Made by a program: the position numbers and the translations under genes. The notes under the pieces were generated by a model. That model searched no databases. It was not told where the DNA came from and saw only the letters and a list, made by a program, of their open reading frames with translations. From Ophioderma brevispina (lineage: Eukaryota; Echinodermata; Ophiuroidea; Amphilepidida; Ophiodermatidae), in NCBI GenBank assembly GCA_023653785.1, contig JAMKCH010019868.1, positions 51,120 through 115,119 on the forward strand: a stretch of 64,000 nt of DNA, in the 5' to 3' direction. Positions 31,990 to 42,374 of this stretch are shown here, in pieces. The stretch's first letter is position 1. The number at the start of each line of letters is the position of its first letter.

Positions 31990-32350
31990 TGTTATTGTTA
32001 TTGTACTTAAGAGCTATAGGCCAGTTGCCAATATCAAATTCATTGCCATATTGATAGAGAAGGCAGCATCACGTCAGGTAATACAGCATGTTGGCGATCA
32101 TGACCTTGGTGAGCCATTGCAATCTGCACACAATATGCAAATCTCACCAGTCTACTGAGACAGACCTTCTCCTCCAAGCCTTGGATGCTAATAAGGTTGT
32201 ATTGCCAGTATTGCTTGACTTGAGTGCTGCCTTCGATACCATTGACCATGACATTTTGAATAAAAGGCTTAAAACCAGTTTTGGAATCACAGACACTACG
32301 CTTGCCTGGTTTAGATCATATCTTACTAAAAGCTCAAGCAAATCCATGAT
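31990..32350 (+). mobile_element. CR1-like LINE fragment, RT domain
   Basis: The start reads SYRPVANI. The main frame (32088-32350) reads STETDLLLQALDANKVVLPV, then LLDLSAAFDTIDHDIL, which is RT motif A with its catalytic D, and LAWFRSYLTKSS. This is characteristic of CR1/L2-type LINEs. It is cut off by a tRNA-like sequence at 32352, so the rest of the palm (YADD box) is missing. Confidence 0.85.
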
Positions 32351-32351
32351 A

Positions 32352-32426
32352 TGCCGTTTTGGCGCAATGGATTAACGCATCCGAGATCTAAACGGAAGGT
32401 TGTGGGTTCGAGTCCCATCAACAGCA
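32352..32426 (+). repeat. tRNA-Arg(TCT)-like SINE head / tRNA pseudogene
   Basis: The sequence fits a tRNA cloverleaf: acceptor TGCCGTT/AACAGCA (6 of 7 pairs), D arm GGCGCAATGGAT, T arm GTGGGTTCGAGTCCCAT. The anticodon position reads TCT, as in tRNA-Arg. The universal T33 is A, and the anticodon stem has a mismatch. It is followed by three copies of ATAATGCTACCTAT (to about 32490), a typical SINE tail, so it is a SINE rather than a functional gene. Confidence 0.7.
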
Positions 32427-32505
32427 ATCTCATTTTGCGATTAATAATGCTACCTATATAATGCTACCTATATAATGCTACCTATATATATGTATATATA
32501 AATTT
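32427..32505. repeat. ATAATGCTACCTAT tandem tail
   Basis: Three near-identical 14-bp units and a short ATATATA run directly after the tRNA-like head. Confidence 0.8.
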
Positions 32506-32569
32506 CAAAGTATAGACCTCTGGAAAAGCAACCGTTACTCTGAGTTCACGGCATACCCTCACTTCCGAG

Positions 32570-34215
32570 AAATAATGACTTGTGTCACGACCTGTTCGAC
32601 GTCACCATGGGCAGCTACGACGGCGCTGAAATTTGTGACCTCATCGGCTTGTACATCCTCAACATACTATCCAAGAAGTTCGACAAGGGGAAAATTGGAC
32701 TCTACAGAGACGAACTTTTTAGCAGTTTTACCATAAATCCGGACCGCATCCGACAGAATCAGAAAGACATCATCACACATTCCATAGACTCGGCCTCACA
32801 ATCACCATCGACTGCACCCTGAAAGTCCCCAACTTCCTCGACATCACACTCAACTTGGACAACGGCAAAAACTACCCATACCGCAAAACCAACGACAGGA
32901 CCAGTCTACATCCTCACGCTCTCCAACCACTCACCAAACATCATCAAGAACCTACCAGCCGCCTCCATAAGCAGACGTATATCAAATATTTTCATTACAA
33001 TAGAATACCTTCAACACGCATTTCATCATCTACACGACGCTCTGACAACCAGCGGATACCACGAGGACTCCATACAGAGAACCGTGCAAAGGACGACCCG
33101 CAACGTAAAGCGTAACATAGGCATCCTGGGTTTAACACGCCTTCAGCAAGAACGCGTCTCCACCAACATCGGACGAATCTTTCATCAAGCTCAGCGACAA
33201 ACATTTCCCAGCCGTCCAACGCCCACAGATATTCCAGCGAACACCGTTAAGATCAGCTACAGCTGCCTGCCCAACGTCGCCAGCATCATCAAACCCACAA
33301 CAAGAAGAGCGCCGCTAAGGATCCTCCCCTACACAACATGGATGCAACTGCCGCAACAGGACCCTGTGCCCACTGCAAGAACTGTTTGAACCTAACATCA
33401 TCTATACTCGCCGAAGTCAAAGTACGAACATGACCTAACCAACTTTACATCGCTGACGAACCCCCCTTTCAAGACTAGATTCAACAACCACAAGACATCC
33501 TTCAGAAATGAAATCACCAGAAACACACAGAACTCTCCAAGTACGTGTGGGCGCTCAAGACGACAACCAAACCACCCCGACTCACATGGTACAATCGTAC
33601 CAGCCGCCCGACCGGACTCGGCGCCGAAGTCAAAGTAGCGAACAGTACCTAGACCAAACGTACATCGGACTGACGCCACCTTCCAAGACTAGATTCAACA
33701 ACCCAAGACATCCTTCAGAAAAGAACAGCACCAGAACATCACAGACCTCTCCAGTACGTGTGGCAGCTCAGAAGAACAACCAACCCTCCGACATCACATG
33801 GTCACTCGTATCCAGCGCCCGACCGTACTCGGCGCCGAAGTCAAAGTAGCGAACAGGGACCTAACCAAACTTTACATCGGACTGACGGAACCACCTTTCA
33901 AGACTAGATTCAACAACCACAAGACATCCTTCAGAAATGAAAAGCACCAGAACAGCACAGAACTCTCCAAGTACGTGTGGCAGCTCAAGAAGAACAACCA
34001 ACCCTACGACATCACATGGTCAATCGTATCCAGCGCCCGACCGTACTCCAGCGGAACCAGGACATGCGACCTCTGCCTCACCGAGAAGCTGGCCATCATC
34101 AATGCCGACAAACGCATACTACTCAACAAGCGACCCGAGCTGATATCCAAGTGCCGCCCACGAGAACAAATTCTACTTAGCCAAAACACCTTCAAGCATC
34201 ACCTCGGATAATACG
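32570..34215 (+). mobile_element. Penelope-like retroelement, RT plus GIY-YIG endonuclease, inactivated
   Basis: The 5' part reads VTMGSYDGAEICDLIGLYIL and GKIGLYRDELF, the RT palm region of Penelope-like elements with the catalytic YRDD degraded to YRDE. A linker follows with SYSCLPNVASIIK. The C-terminal frame (33798-34211) reads KLYIGLTEPPFKTRFNNHKT, then SELSKYVWQLK-like sequence, CDLCLTEKLAIIN and LLNKRPELISKCRPREQ, which is the GIY-YIG nuclease with its CxxC zinc-binding pair. The segment leading into the nuclease occurs three times in tandem (about 33411, 33620, 33830). The 5' end is truncated. Sequence composition is much more GC-rich than its surroundings. Confidence 0.88.
33411..34050 (+). 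repeat. Three tandem copies (about 210 bp) of the GIY-YIG-encoding segment
   Basis: Each copy starts GCCGAAGTCAAAGTA(G)CGAAC and runs through ACATCGGACTGACG, TTTCAAGACTAGATTCAACA, CATCCTTCAGAAA and TACGTGTGG. Copy three is the best preserved. Copies one and two differ from it mainly by small indels and lose the frame. Confidence 0.85.
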
Positions 34216-34380
34216 ATACCGTACCTCTCCGGGCGTCCGTAATTGGTCATCTCCCATCTCATGCCGCCATCTCGACCACCAACTTATCTCTACGACGTCA
34301 GCAAACACGCGATATATTCTTCAGCATCCACCGGATAGCCAACAACTTACCGTTCCAGCAGGGTAATCCAATGTAACTAT

Positions 34381-34414
34381 TATATATAGATATATATAAT
34401 ATATATATAGATAT

Positions 34415-34470
<56 letters not shown>
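34381..34470. repeat. (TA)n microsatellite
   Basis: Almost pure TA dinucleotides with a few TAGATA interruptions. Confidence 0.95.
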
Positions 34471-34471
<1 letters not shown>

Positions 34472-34559
34472 TGACTAGTTCTTCCTTATAGGCATAACGG
34501 TCATTTAAAAAAATACTTAAATGCGGTTATGTGCGTACCCTTTAGCACCTACGACTCAA
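34472..34559 (+). repeat. SINE body fragment, direct copy of 34762-34849
   Basis: GACTAGTTCTTCCTTATAGG to CACCTACGACTCA matches the body of the downstream SINE almost exactly but lacks the tRNA head. Confidence 0.85.
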
Positions 34560-34668
34560 TATTAACTTAACGCATAGCGCCACCCTTGACTCTGTTAAAT
34601 ATTCTGTTACGGCGCCACCTATATAGCAATTAAGCTATTTCACCTCAAAAGTTGTTTCTCAGCCGTGT

Positions 34669-34872
34669 GGACTCGTGGTGTAGTGGTTATCATGCTTGCC
34701 GCGTACGCAAGCGACCCGGGTTCGATCCCCAGCGAGTGCTCTTTTGATCTTTCTTTCCTATTGACTAGTTCTTCTTTATAGGCTAACGGTCATTTTAAAA
34801 AAATACTTAAATGCGGTTATGTGCGTACCCTTTAGCACCTACGACTCATATATATATATATATATATACATA
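34669..34872 (+). mobile_element. tRNA-Val-like SINE with body and (TA)n tail
   Basis: The head (34669-34739) folds like a tRNA: acceptor GGACTCG/CGAGTGC (6 of 7), D arm GTAGTGGTTATCATGC, a perfect 5-bp anticodon stem CTTGC/GCAAG and T loop TTCGATC. A and B boxes are intact. Position 33 is G and the anticodon CGT does not fit the Val-like body, so it is not a normal tRNA gene. The body (34762-34849) is followed by (TA)n, completing a SINE. Confidence 0.75.
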
Positions 34873-34879
34873 TAAAATC

Positions 34880-35990
34880 ACATAATGATTTCAATTTTTA
34901 ATATCGGTTCTTAACCACGTATGGTGCATTGAATGCCAAAGTTGTGTTTTGAACGGAAGTTATTCCCCAGAATCCTAGAGTGCGAAAAATAGTTTGATTT
35001 GATTGCCATGTTCCCTAAATATGGCGGATTAAAAGAGCTGGCGATAGATAGCTTGCCGGTTGCACCTCAGAAGGAATACAGACACAGGAACGCCACAAAT
35101 GACTCCAAAATAGCCACTTAATGAATTGCTGGAGTTTATTCTAAATGTTTACGAGAGAAAAGTGCAGTGCTTCTGTGGACCGGAAATGAGATAACGTCAA
35201 TGAAAAATTTCCTGTTAGACTCAGGAAATTGAATGGCAAGAAAGTGGTCACGTAGTAACTTGAAAAGAACTTTTTATTCATACCGTTGACATTATACTGT
35301 TTGTAGTGGAATGCGAATAAGTATTCAGACATGATTTGCGCAAACCACGTGATTTATCATTCAAATTGTAATGCGGATGTCTCAAAATTGTCCGGTTTTT
35401 TTTTAAGACCACTGTCTTCCATTGACGTTATCACATTTCTGGTCCACACAAGCACTGCACTTTTCTCCCGTATAGACAAATCCGACCAGCCAAATGATGG
35501 TCAGAATTGATCCGCCATTACTGGGGGGCCTCCAACCCAAAACCTACCCAAATCTGTTGTACGTCTGTACCACGCTTGATTAAGTATAATTCAAAAGCTA
35601 CACTTAATCTGCACATTTGGGTGAATTCAAGCAGGATGCACCCCAGCTATGGCTGCCAGTGAGGTGTTGGAATGTGTTAAACCGGATTCGTGTATACATT
35701 TAGAGTAAATCCTAACAAACCCGTACAATTCATTAAGCGGGTATTTGGGAGTCATTTGTGTCGTTCCTGTGGCTGTATTCCTTCTGAGGTGCAATCGGCA
35801 AATTATCGATCGCCAACTCTTTTAATCCGCCATATTTAGGGAACATGGCATTCAAATCAAAATGTTTTTCGCACTCCAGAAATCTGGGGAATAGCATTTT
35901 TTTGAAAAACACAACTTTGACATTCAATGCCCCATGTGTGGTTACGAACCGCTGGTATACTTTGAAATCATTTTGTAATTATGAAATCTT
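34880..35990. repeat. Large imperfect palindrome / foldback element
   Basis: Sequence at 34880-35130 (CTTAACCACGTATGG, GCATTGAATG, GCCATGTTCCCTAAATATGG, GGAATACAGACACAGGAACG) is inverted at 35725-35990. An inner pair (AAAAGTGCAGTGCTTCTGTGG at 35158, inverted near 35446) follows the same axis, with about 226 extra bases in the right arm (35471-35696). No protein is encoded. Confidence 0.75.
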
Positions 35991-38945
35991 TTTTCTGCAT
36001 GTTGCAATACTTTTGTACAGTGTGTGTATAATACAATGTAGCTTTTTGGCAGTTTATGGGTCAGCCCCGAGTTTTTGATGCTCAATCTACTAAACTTCCT
36101 TTCAAAAGGTTGCACTTTTAGTGTTGTTGTTGTGTCATCCTTATATTGTTTATTTTTTCTCTTTTATCCATCTATTCTCTTTTAATGTGGTTGAGAGATA
36201 TCAATTCGCTAAGAAACGCAGTAAGATTACATAGGACACAATGTGGTGGTAGCAAATAATAATTGTTATGCATATGTTTTGTACTCTCAACTTGTCCCTG
36301 GGAGATATATAGAGGACAACATATGTCTGATTTATAATATTATTCAATATACAGATGTAAATAATATTGATGGAATGCTTCTATTGGTAGATTTGGAAGA
36401 GGCTTTGATACATTGTCTTTTTATTGTTCTTTTTATCCATCTATTATCTTTTAATGTGGTTGGGAGAATTAAATTCGGTAAGCAATGCAGTAAGATTACA
36501 TAATAGGACACAATATGGTGGTAGCAAATAATAATTATATACATAAATCCATTATGTTTTGTACTCTCAACTTGTCCCTGGGAGATATATAGAGGACAAC
36601 ATATATCTGATTTATGATATTCTTCAATATACAGATGTAAATAATATTGATGGAATGCTTCTATTGGTAGATTTGGAAAAGGCTTGATACATTGTCTTTT
36701 TATTGTCGTGGATGCAGGCAGGGTGATCCCGTGTCGCTCTATCTTTTTTGTTCTCTCCGGTGAAATCGTAGCATTTATGAGAAGGAAAGAAAGAGGAACG
36801 TAACTGGAATTAAGGTTGAGGACAATGAATTAATACAATACGCTCATGACACAACCATGATACTTACTGGATCCTCACCAATGTTGGACCACATGTTATG
36901 AAAACACTGGATACATTTCCTAAAAACAATGACACCTAGATTTCCCCACAGTTGTTTTTTTACAAATTTTAACACGTTTGGACCTCATTTTATTTGCGAT
37001 ATCCGAATTACGAATGAATTTTTTTTCGTCGAGATTTTTGTAGCTGTCTGATTTTTAAATGCACTTCTTTTCATACCAAAATAAAATAATACTAATAAAG
37101 TACGTGTAAGTAAATAATTAATATCAACATTAAGTAATAAGGTTTTTTGTGCTGACAACTTCGTCGTGGAGCTTGCAAAACCGTTACTTTACAAATTAAT
37201 TTAGTATCTAAAGTGTATGATTTAAGTGCAAGGCTCATTAGTATTTTTCGTCTTTCCACCCAATATTTTCATGTTCTGAAAATGATTTGCCCCTAATTTA
37301 CAGCCCAGATAGAATTCCTTTTTTATTACTGATTTGGTGTTGTCTTATGACCTTTCATATGTGGTGTAAAGTTCGTGCGAAAATCCTTTTTTAAGTGGTA
37401 CACGCTTGATTAAGTAAATTCAAAGTAGCACTGAATTGCCATTTGGTGCATTGAATTCAAGCAGGATGCACCCAGCTATGGCTGCCAGTGGGGTGTTGGA
37501 GTGTAAACCGGATTCGTGCTACTAGTTAGAGTAAATCCTAACAACACCCGGTACAATTCATTAAGGGGCTATTTGGGAGTCATTCGTGTCGTTCCTGTGG
37601 CTGTATTCATTCTGGGGTGCAATCGGCACACATTATCGGTCGGCAACTCTTTTAATCCGCCATATTTAGGGACATGGCATTCAAACCAAAATGGATTTTC
37701 GCACTCCAGAATCTGGGGAATAGCATTTTTTGAAAAACCACAACTTGGACATCACGCCCAATGTTTGGTTACGAACCGCTGGTATACTTTGAACTCATTT
37801 GTAATTATGAAATCTTTTTCTGCAGTGCAATACTTTTGTAACAGGTGTGTATATACAATGTAGCTTTTGGCAGTTTAGGGGTCAGCCCCGAGTTTTGATG
37901 CTCCATTTACTAAACTTCCTTTCAAAAGGTTGCACTTTTAGTTGTTGTTGTTGTGTCATCCCTATTATTGTTTATTTTTTCTCTTTATCCATCGATTCTC
38001 TTTTAATGTGGTTGAGAGATATATCAATCGCTAAGAAACGACAGTAAGCTTACGGACACAATGGTGGGTGGTGGTAGCCCACTAATAAATTGTTATGCAT
38101 ATGTTTTTTTTATCTAACTTGTCCCTGGGAGAATAGAGGGACAATATATATTGATTTATGATATTCTTCAATAACGATGTAAAATAATTATTGATGGAAT
38201 GCTATATGGTAGATTTTGGAAAAGGCTGGGAAATACATTGTTCTTTTGATTGTCGTGGATGTGCCGGCAGAGTGATCCGTTGTCGCTCTATCTTTTGTAT
38301 TCATCCGGTGAACTCGGTAGCATTATGAGAAGGAAAGACAAGAGGAACGTAACTGGAATTAAGGTTGAGGACAATGAATTAATACAATACGTCTGACAAC
38401 AACCATATACTTAGGGATCTCCACCAATGTGGACCAATGTTATGAAAACACTGGATACATTTCCTAAAAACAAGGAAACCTAGATTTCCCCCACAGTGTT
38501 TTTTTACAAATTTTAACAACGGTTGGACCTCATTTTCTTTGCGATATCCGAAATACGAATGAATTTTTTTCGTTCGAGATTTTGTGATTTCTTGATTTTT
38601 AAATGCACATTCTGTCATACAAAAATACCATAAGACTAATAAAGTACGTGTAAGAAAATAATTAATTCAACAGTAAGTAATAGGTTTTGTTGTGCTGACA
38701 ACTTCGTCGTGGAGCTGCAAAACCGTTATTTACAACAGTAATTTAGTATCTAAAAGTGATGATTATAGTTCAAGGCTCATTAGTATTTTTCGTCTTTCCA
38801 CCCAATATTTCATGTTCTGAAATGTGTTGCCCTAATTTACAGCCCAGATAGATTCCTTTTTATTACTGATTTGGTGTTGTCTTATGAACCTTCATATGTG
38901 GTGTTAAACAAGTTCGTGGACAAATCCTTTTTTAAGGGTGTCCCG
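35574..38945. repeat. Direct tandem duplication A (copies 35574-37397 and 37400-38945)
   Basis: Both copies run from CACGCTTGATTAAGTA to AAATCCTTTTTTAAG in the same order, including AAGCAGGATGCACC, GGCTGTATTC, CATATTTAGGG and the RT fragment. Differences are mostly one- or two-base indels (TTTTTTT versus TTTTTT, GCATGTTGCAATAC versus GCAGTGCAATAC). Copy one also has an internal tandem repeat of about 270 bp (36160-36420 and 36425-36710) that copy two lacks. Confidence 0.85.
36285..36915 (+). mobile_element. L1-like LINE RT fragment within duplication A
   Basis: Frames read VPGRYIEDNICLIYNI, NNIDGMLLLVDLEEAL (RT motif A region), then after a duplication CRQGDPVS (motif B) and NVTGIKVEDNELIQYAHDTT, where the catalytic YADD is now YAHD. 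A G-R-Y/F-I-x-(D/E)-N-x-x-L-I-Y motif is typical of L1-type RTs. It is heavily frameshifted. A noisier copy lies at 38100-38410. Confidence 0.7.
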
Positions 38946-38949
38946 CCCG

Positions 38950-41825
38950 ATAACCCCCGCAGCCGCGGCAAGTGGCTTTAATCCTGCTAGAACTAACACG
39001 GGGCTCCGTCTGCTCATTCAGTCACACGGTAAGGGGATTTAGCCGGCTCTGACTATGTTTTCCAGTTGTAGAATTAGGGACCCTCTTTTTTCACCATTCA
39101 TGCGGGGAGGGGACAATGAATATTAATTATTAAAGAACAATATTAACAGGATGTTGACTCTTAACAAGGAATTTTCTATGCGCGAACTAACAGCCAAATT
39201 TTTGGAAAAAATAAAGATTTGATACGGCACGGCATTTGATGGTTTTTTATTTTGCTTCGGGGAACCCATTCAGGTAAAAATGGACGTACGTCTATCCCTA
39301 CCTTGGAAAAAAACAACCGATTTCGTCATCGTACGATCGGTTTTTGAATCAGTAAGGAAAAACAGGAAATTTTGTATGTTTGCCATAATACACGGGGTCT
39401 TTGGAAAAAAAAAAACATATAGCCATTTGGGCAGAAGAGGGTCATGTACAGACCTTGATTAACTAGTCGGATTTATATATATCGGTCGCCCCGAAGAGCA
39501 AACTGATATCTGACACCTGACACGTGATCTGGTACCTGACACGTGACACCCCAAACTATTCATCTCGTTACCGTTTATAACTACAAAACGGCAAAGCGGC
39601 AAGCATTCTGTTTCTATGTTGTAACGAAGTAATCATCCAAGCATGTGAGGAATATACATGTGGTTCTGTTAAGGTAGGTCGACACGATCTGTCGATTTGG
39701 GCTGGGGGATTTCCAAACGGTAACTTTGTGACATGCTAAGCCTTACTATGGCAGTCCTCGGTCCCCGTGACCATTAAAAACTCATCTCTTAAACCTTGGT
39801 TCAAAAAGCATCTTAGTAATATCATGATAAATTAGAAAAAAATATTGGTAAAACACATCCAGGTTCTGTTAATTACCTTTGCAAAACTCAAAACTCCAGC
39901 AACTTCCCCTGCAAAAGTAATCTTATCAAACCTATACACCCTTGACATTTACGCGCCCACAGGCTACGAGCTATGCGCTCTGTAGCATGCGCACCGATAC
40001 ATTCTAATATCAAAAACAGCCCTATTATAATATTACTAACCCCAAATACCATATGAACTTCCTGGGTTTCCTTAGGTGTAAACTTTACCCCCCCCCTGGC
40101 GCACGAACATTTCAAGTTCCAATCTACTTCTACCAATATGTTAGAGCTTGGCTACTGTGAGAATTGAATGCTTGAAATCTCAACAACCGCCGCCCTTTAC
40201 ATTAAAACACAGAGTGGCCTGAGTTGTTTGGCTCACAAGAACTCGTTCTTTCTTTTTTAATAGAGTCACTGGCACATTTTTCAGAAAATATGAAATTTCT
40301 TCACAATTTACTCGCATTATAATCTAGGCCATTGGAAGAATTGAGATATACTTTACAATAACAACACATACCCAAAAGCAGGTGAGCGGGACATTGATAA
40401 AGAGGCTAAAGACATCTAGACGCATAACCCGAGCGCGGCAAGTGGCTGTAGCCTCGCTATTAACTAAAACGGGGATTCCGTCTGCTCATACAGCCACGGT
40501 AAGGGTTATTTGAGCGGCTGACTTTGTTTTCAGTTTGTTAGACTTTGGCACCCATTTTTTTCACATTCCTGCTGGGACATTGAATCATCTATTAATTATG
40601 ACCAATATACAGATGTTGACTCTTAAAAAGGAATTTTTATTATGGGAAAATAAAATTAACTCAGCCAATTTTTGGAAAAAATAAAGATCTTTTGATGACG
40701 TAACGGCATGATTTGGTTTTAGTTATTTGCCTTCGTGGGGACCCATTAGGGCTTTAAAATGACGTACGTATCCCTTACATTGGAAAAACACACCGATTAT
40801 CGTCAGCGTACGTCGGTGTTTGAATCAGTCGCGAAAGGTAAAATTTTGTACTGTTAGACATAATAAACCGTGTTCTTTGGAAAAAAATAACTCACTTGGG
40901 CAGAGGGTCATGTAAGACCTTGATTTAACATAGTGCGATTATATAATCCGGTCGCCCCCCGAAGCGTCACCTGATACCTGTACCTGACACGTGACTGGAA
41001 CTGACACGTGACACCAACCAAAAACTCTATTTCATTCGTCTAACGTTGAGAAAACTACAATACGGGCAATAAGCAGACGTCTAGTTGCATTGTCAATCTC
41101 CGGTTGTCACAGAGTAGATCGATCAAGATGTGAGACGTATGTCAAGTAAAGACTGTTTAAATCATTTGAAGGGTAGTACAGACACCTTTCGAACCTAACA
41201 CCTATAGATGAGAGCTATCGCTTTCTACCGAACCTGCTTGATAGGCTTCAGTCGGTTAGAGCGTAGTACATGTATACGAGGTCGCCGGTTCGAATCCGGC
41301 CCAAGCGCACCATGTTGTTTTTTTTCAACACGATCGTGCGCTGGCATCTCCATGGAAAGATTAATAAATATATATATGTTTCAATGCAGTTTCAAGTCCT
41401 TAGTGTGGTACTTTTCAATGAAGTACTTACCAGCATCGGGTAAGCTATTATCTTAAAAGGTTTTTTTCCAACATGTTCAAAATTCAACTCAATGCAAAAT
41501 TAATGTTCCTTAGGTGATTAGCCATGAAACAATAGTAGCAGTGTCATGGCACGCATGATTTGAACCATTAACCTTGCATGCAATCACATTGGGTTCCGAA
41601 TTTATTTGACACCCTCAATAATCTAGGTTAAATCAGATTTCAGGTGATGAATTGCAGCTGTGCTTTTAATTGGGGTGGTATGACTGGCACAAAACTCCGA
41701 AAACTTCCATTGCAAGCAAAGTAATCTCTATCAAACATACTACCCTGGAACATACGCGCCATGGACAGCGCTATGCGCTCTGTAGCCATGCGCCCCGCTA
41801 CACTCTAATATCAACACCGCCCTTC
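38950..41825. repeat. Direct duplication B (38950-40025 and 40424-41815)
   Basis: Shared words include GCGGCAAGTGGCT, CCGTCTGCTCAT, GATGTTGACTCTTAA, TTTTTGGAAAAAATAAAGAT, ACACGTGACACC and GCTATGCGCTCTGTAGC, in the same order. Copy two carries a tRNA-like insertion near 41200-41460. Copy differences are again dominated by small indels. 40030-40420 has no counterpart. No gene is visible in either copy. Confidence 0.8.
41235..41307 (+). tRNA. tRNA-like sequence, probably a SINE or pseudogene
   Basis: The T arm is perfect (GCCGG TTCGAAT CCGGC), the D arm GCTTCAGTCGGTTAGAGC is good, and the acceptor TGCTTGA/CCAAGCG is mostly paired. The body resembles tRNA-Ile. The region between acceptor and D stem has one extra base, and the anticodon loop has only six bases, so a functional tRNA is unlikely. 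A T run follows at 41317, as in Pol III genes. Confidence 0.45.
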
Positions 41826-42374
41826 TACGCTTCTCCCCCCACCACCATTGCCCTCGGGGTATTTGTCGGCTTATGTTTCTCCTCGCTTTCCAGTTGCTTC
41901 GCTGGCCTAGCCCTCTTCATTCCCGTAGGTGCCGGTCTGCCTTTGAGGGGTTCGTCTCTACAATTTTGTCCGTGTCCTTTGTGGCTTTTGTGCGCCTTAG
42001 CGCCCATGCTCGCCCCACCTGCGCGGTTGGCCCCATTCCCCGTTCAATCCATTGGTTCCCCCCGCCCTCTCCTACCCTCGCCTCTTGTAGACTGTTCCCA
42101 CGGCCCGACCGCGGCCCCCCCTTCAATCCCGGGCTCGTTTCCAGTGCTGTGCCAGCCGCTGCATTGACCGCTGCTTTTGCCTCGTGCCCGCTCACGTTTG
42201 CCTGTCCCCCCTCGGTGCTGCCCTTCTCCCCTTTATGATATGCTGTTGTGGTCGGCCTGTTTATTTTAAACACCAACACGTCGGGGTAGACCACACTCTG
42301 CATCCATAGTCTCCAATACCACACATTGGTTTTATCAAATTTTGACAATTGAATCCTAATTACTTTCAATACCC
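41826..42374 (-). other. GC-rich island with possible gag-like minus-strand ORF
   Basis: Base composition changes abruptly to about 60% GC between two AT-rich duplications. On the minus strand an open frame runs 42378-41917 and begins KVIRIQLSKFDK, TNVWYWRLWMQSVV, which faintly resembles the N-terminus of a Copia-type gag, then turns into a low-complexity Gly/Ala/Arg-rich stretch. No zinc knuckle, protease or integrase was found. It could instead be foreign or misassembled sequence. Confidence 0.35.

Noticed and set aside
32352..32426. Functional tRNA-Arg(TCT) gene
   Set aside because: Position 33 is not T, the anticodon stem has a mismatch, and a tandem SINE-type tail follows directly.
34669..34739. 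Functional tRNA gene
   Set aside because: Position 33 is G, the anticodon does not fit the Val-like body, and it is continuous with a SINE body and (TA)n tail.
41670..42238. Long plus-strand ORFs (Pro/Ser/Leu-rich)
   Set aside because: They are shadows of the GC-rich island and cross the junction of duplication B; the minus strand is the more coherent reading.
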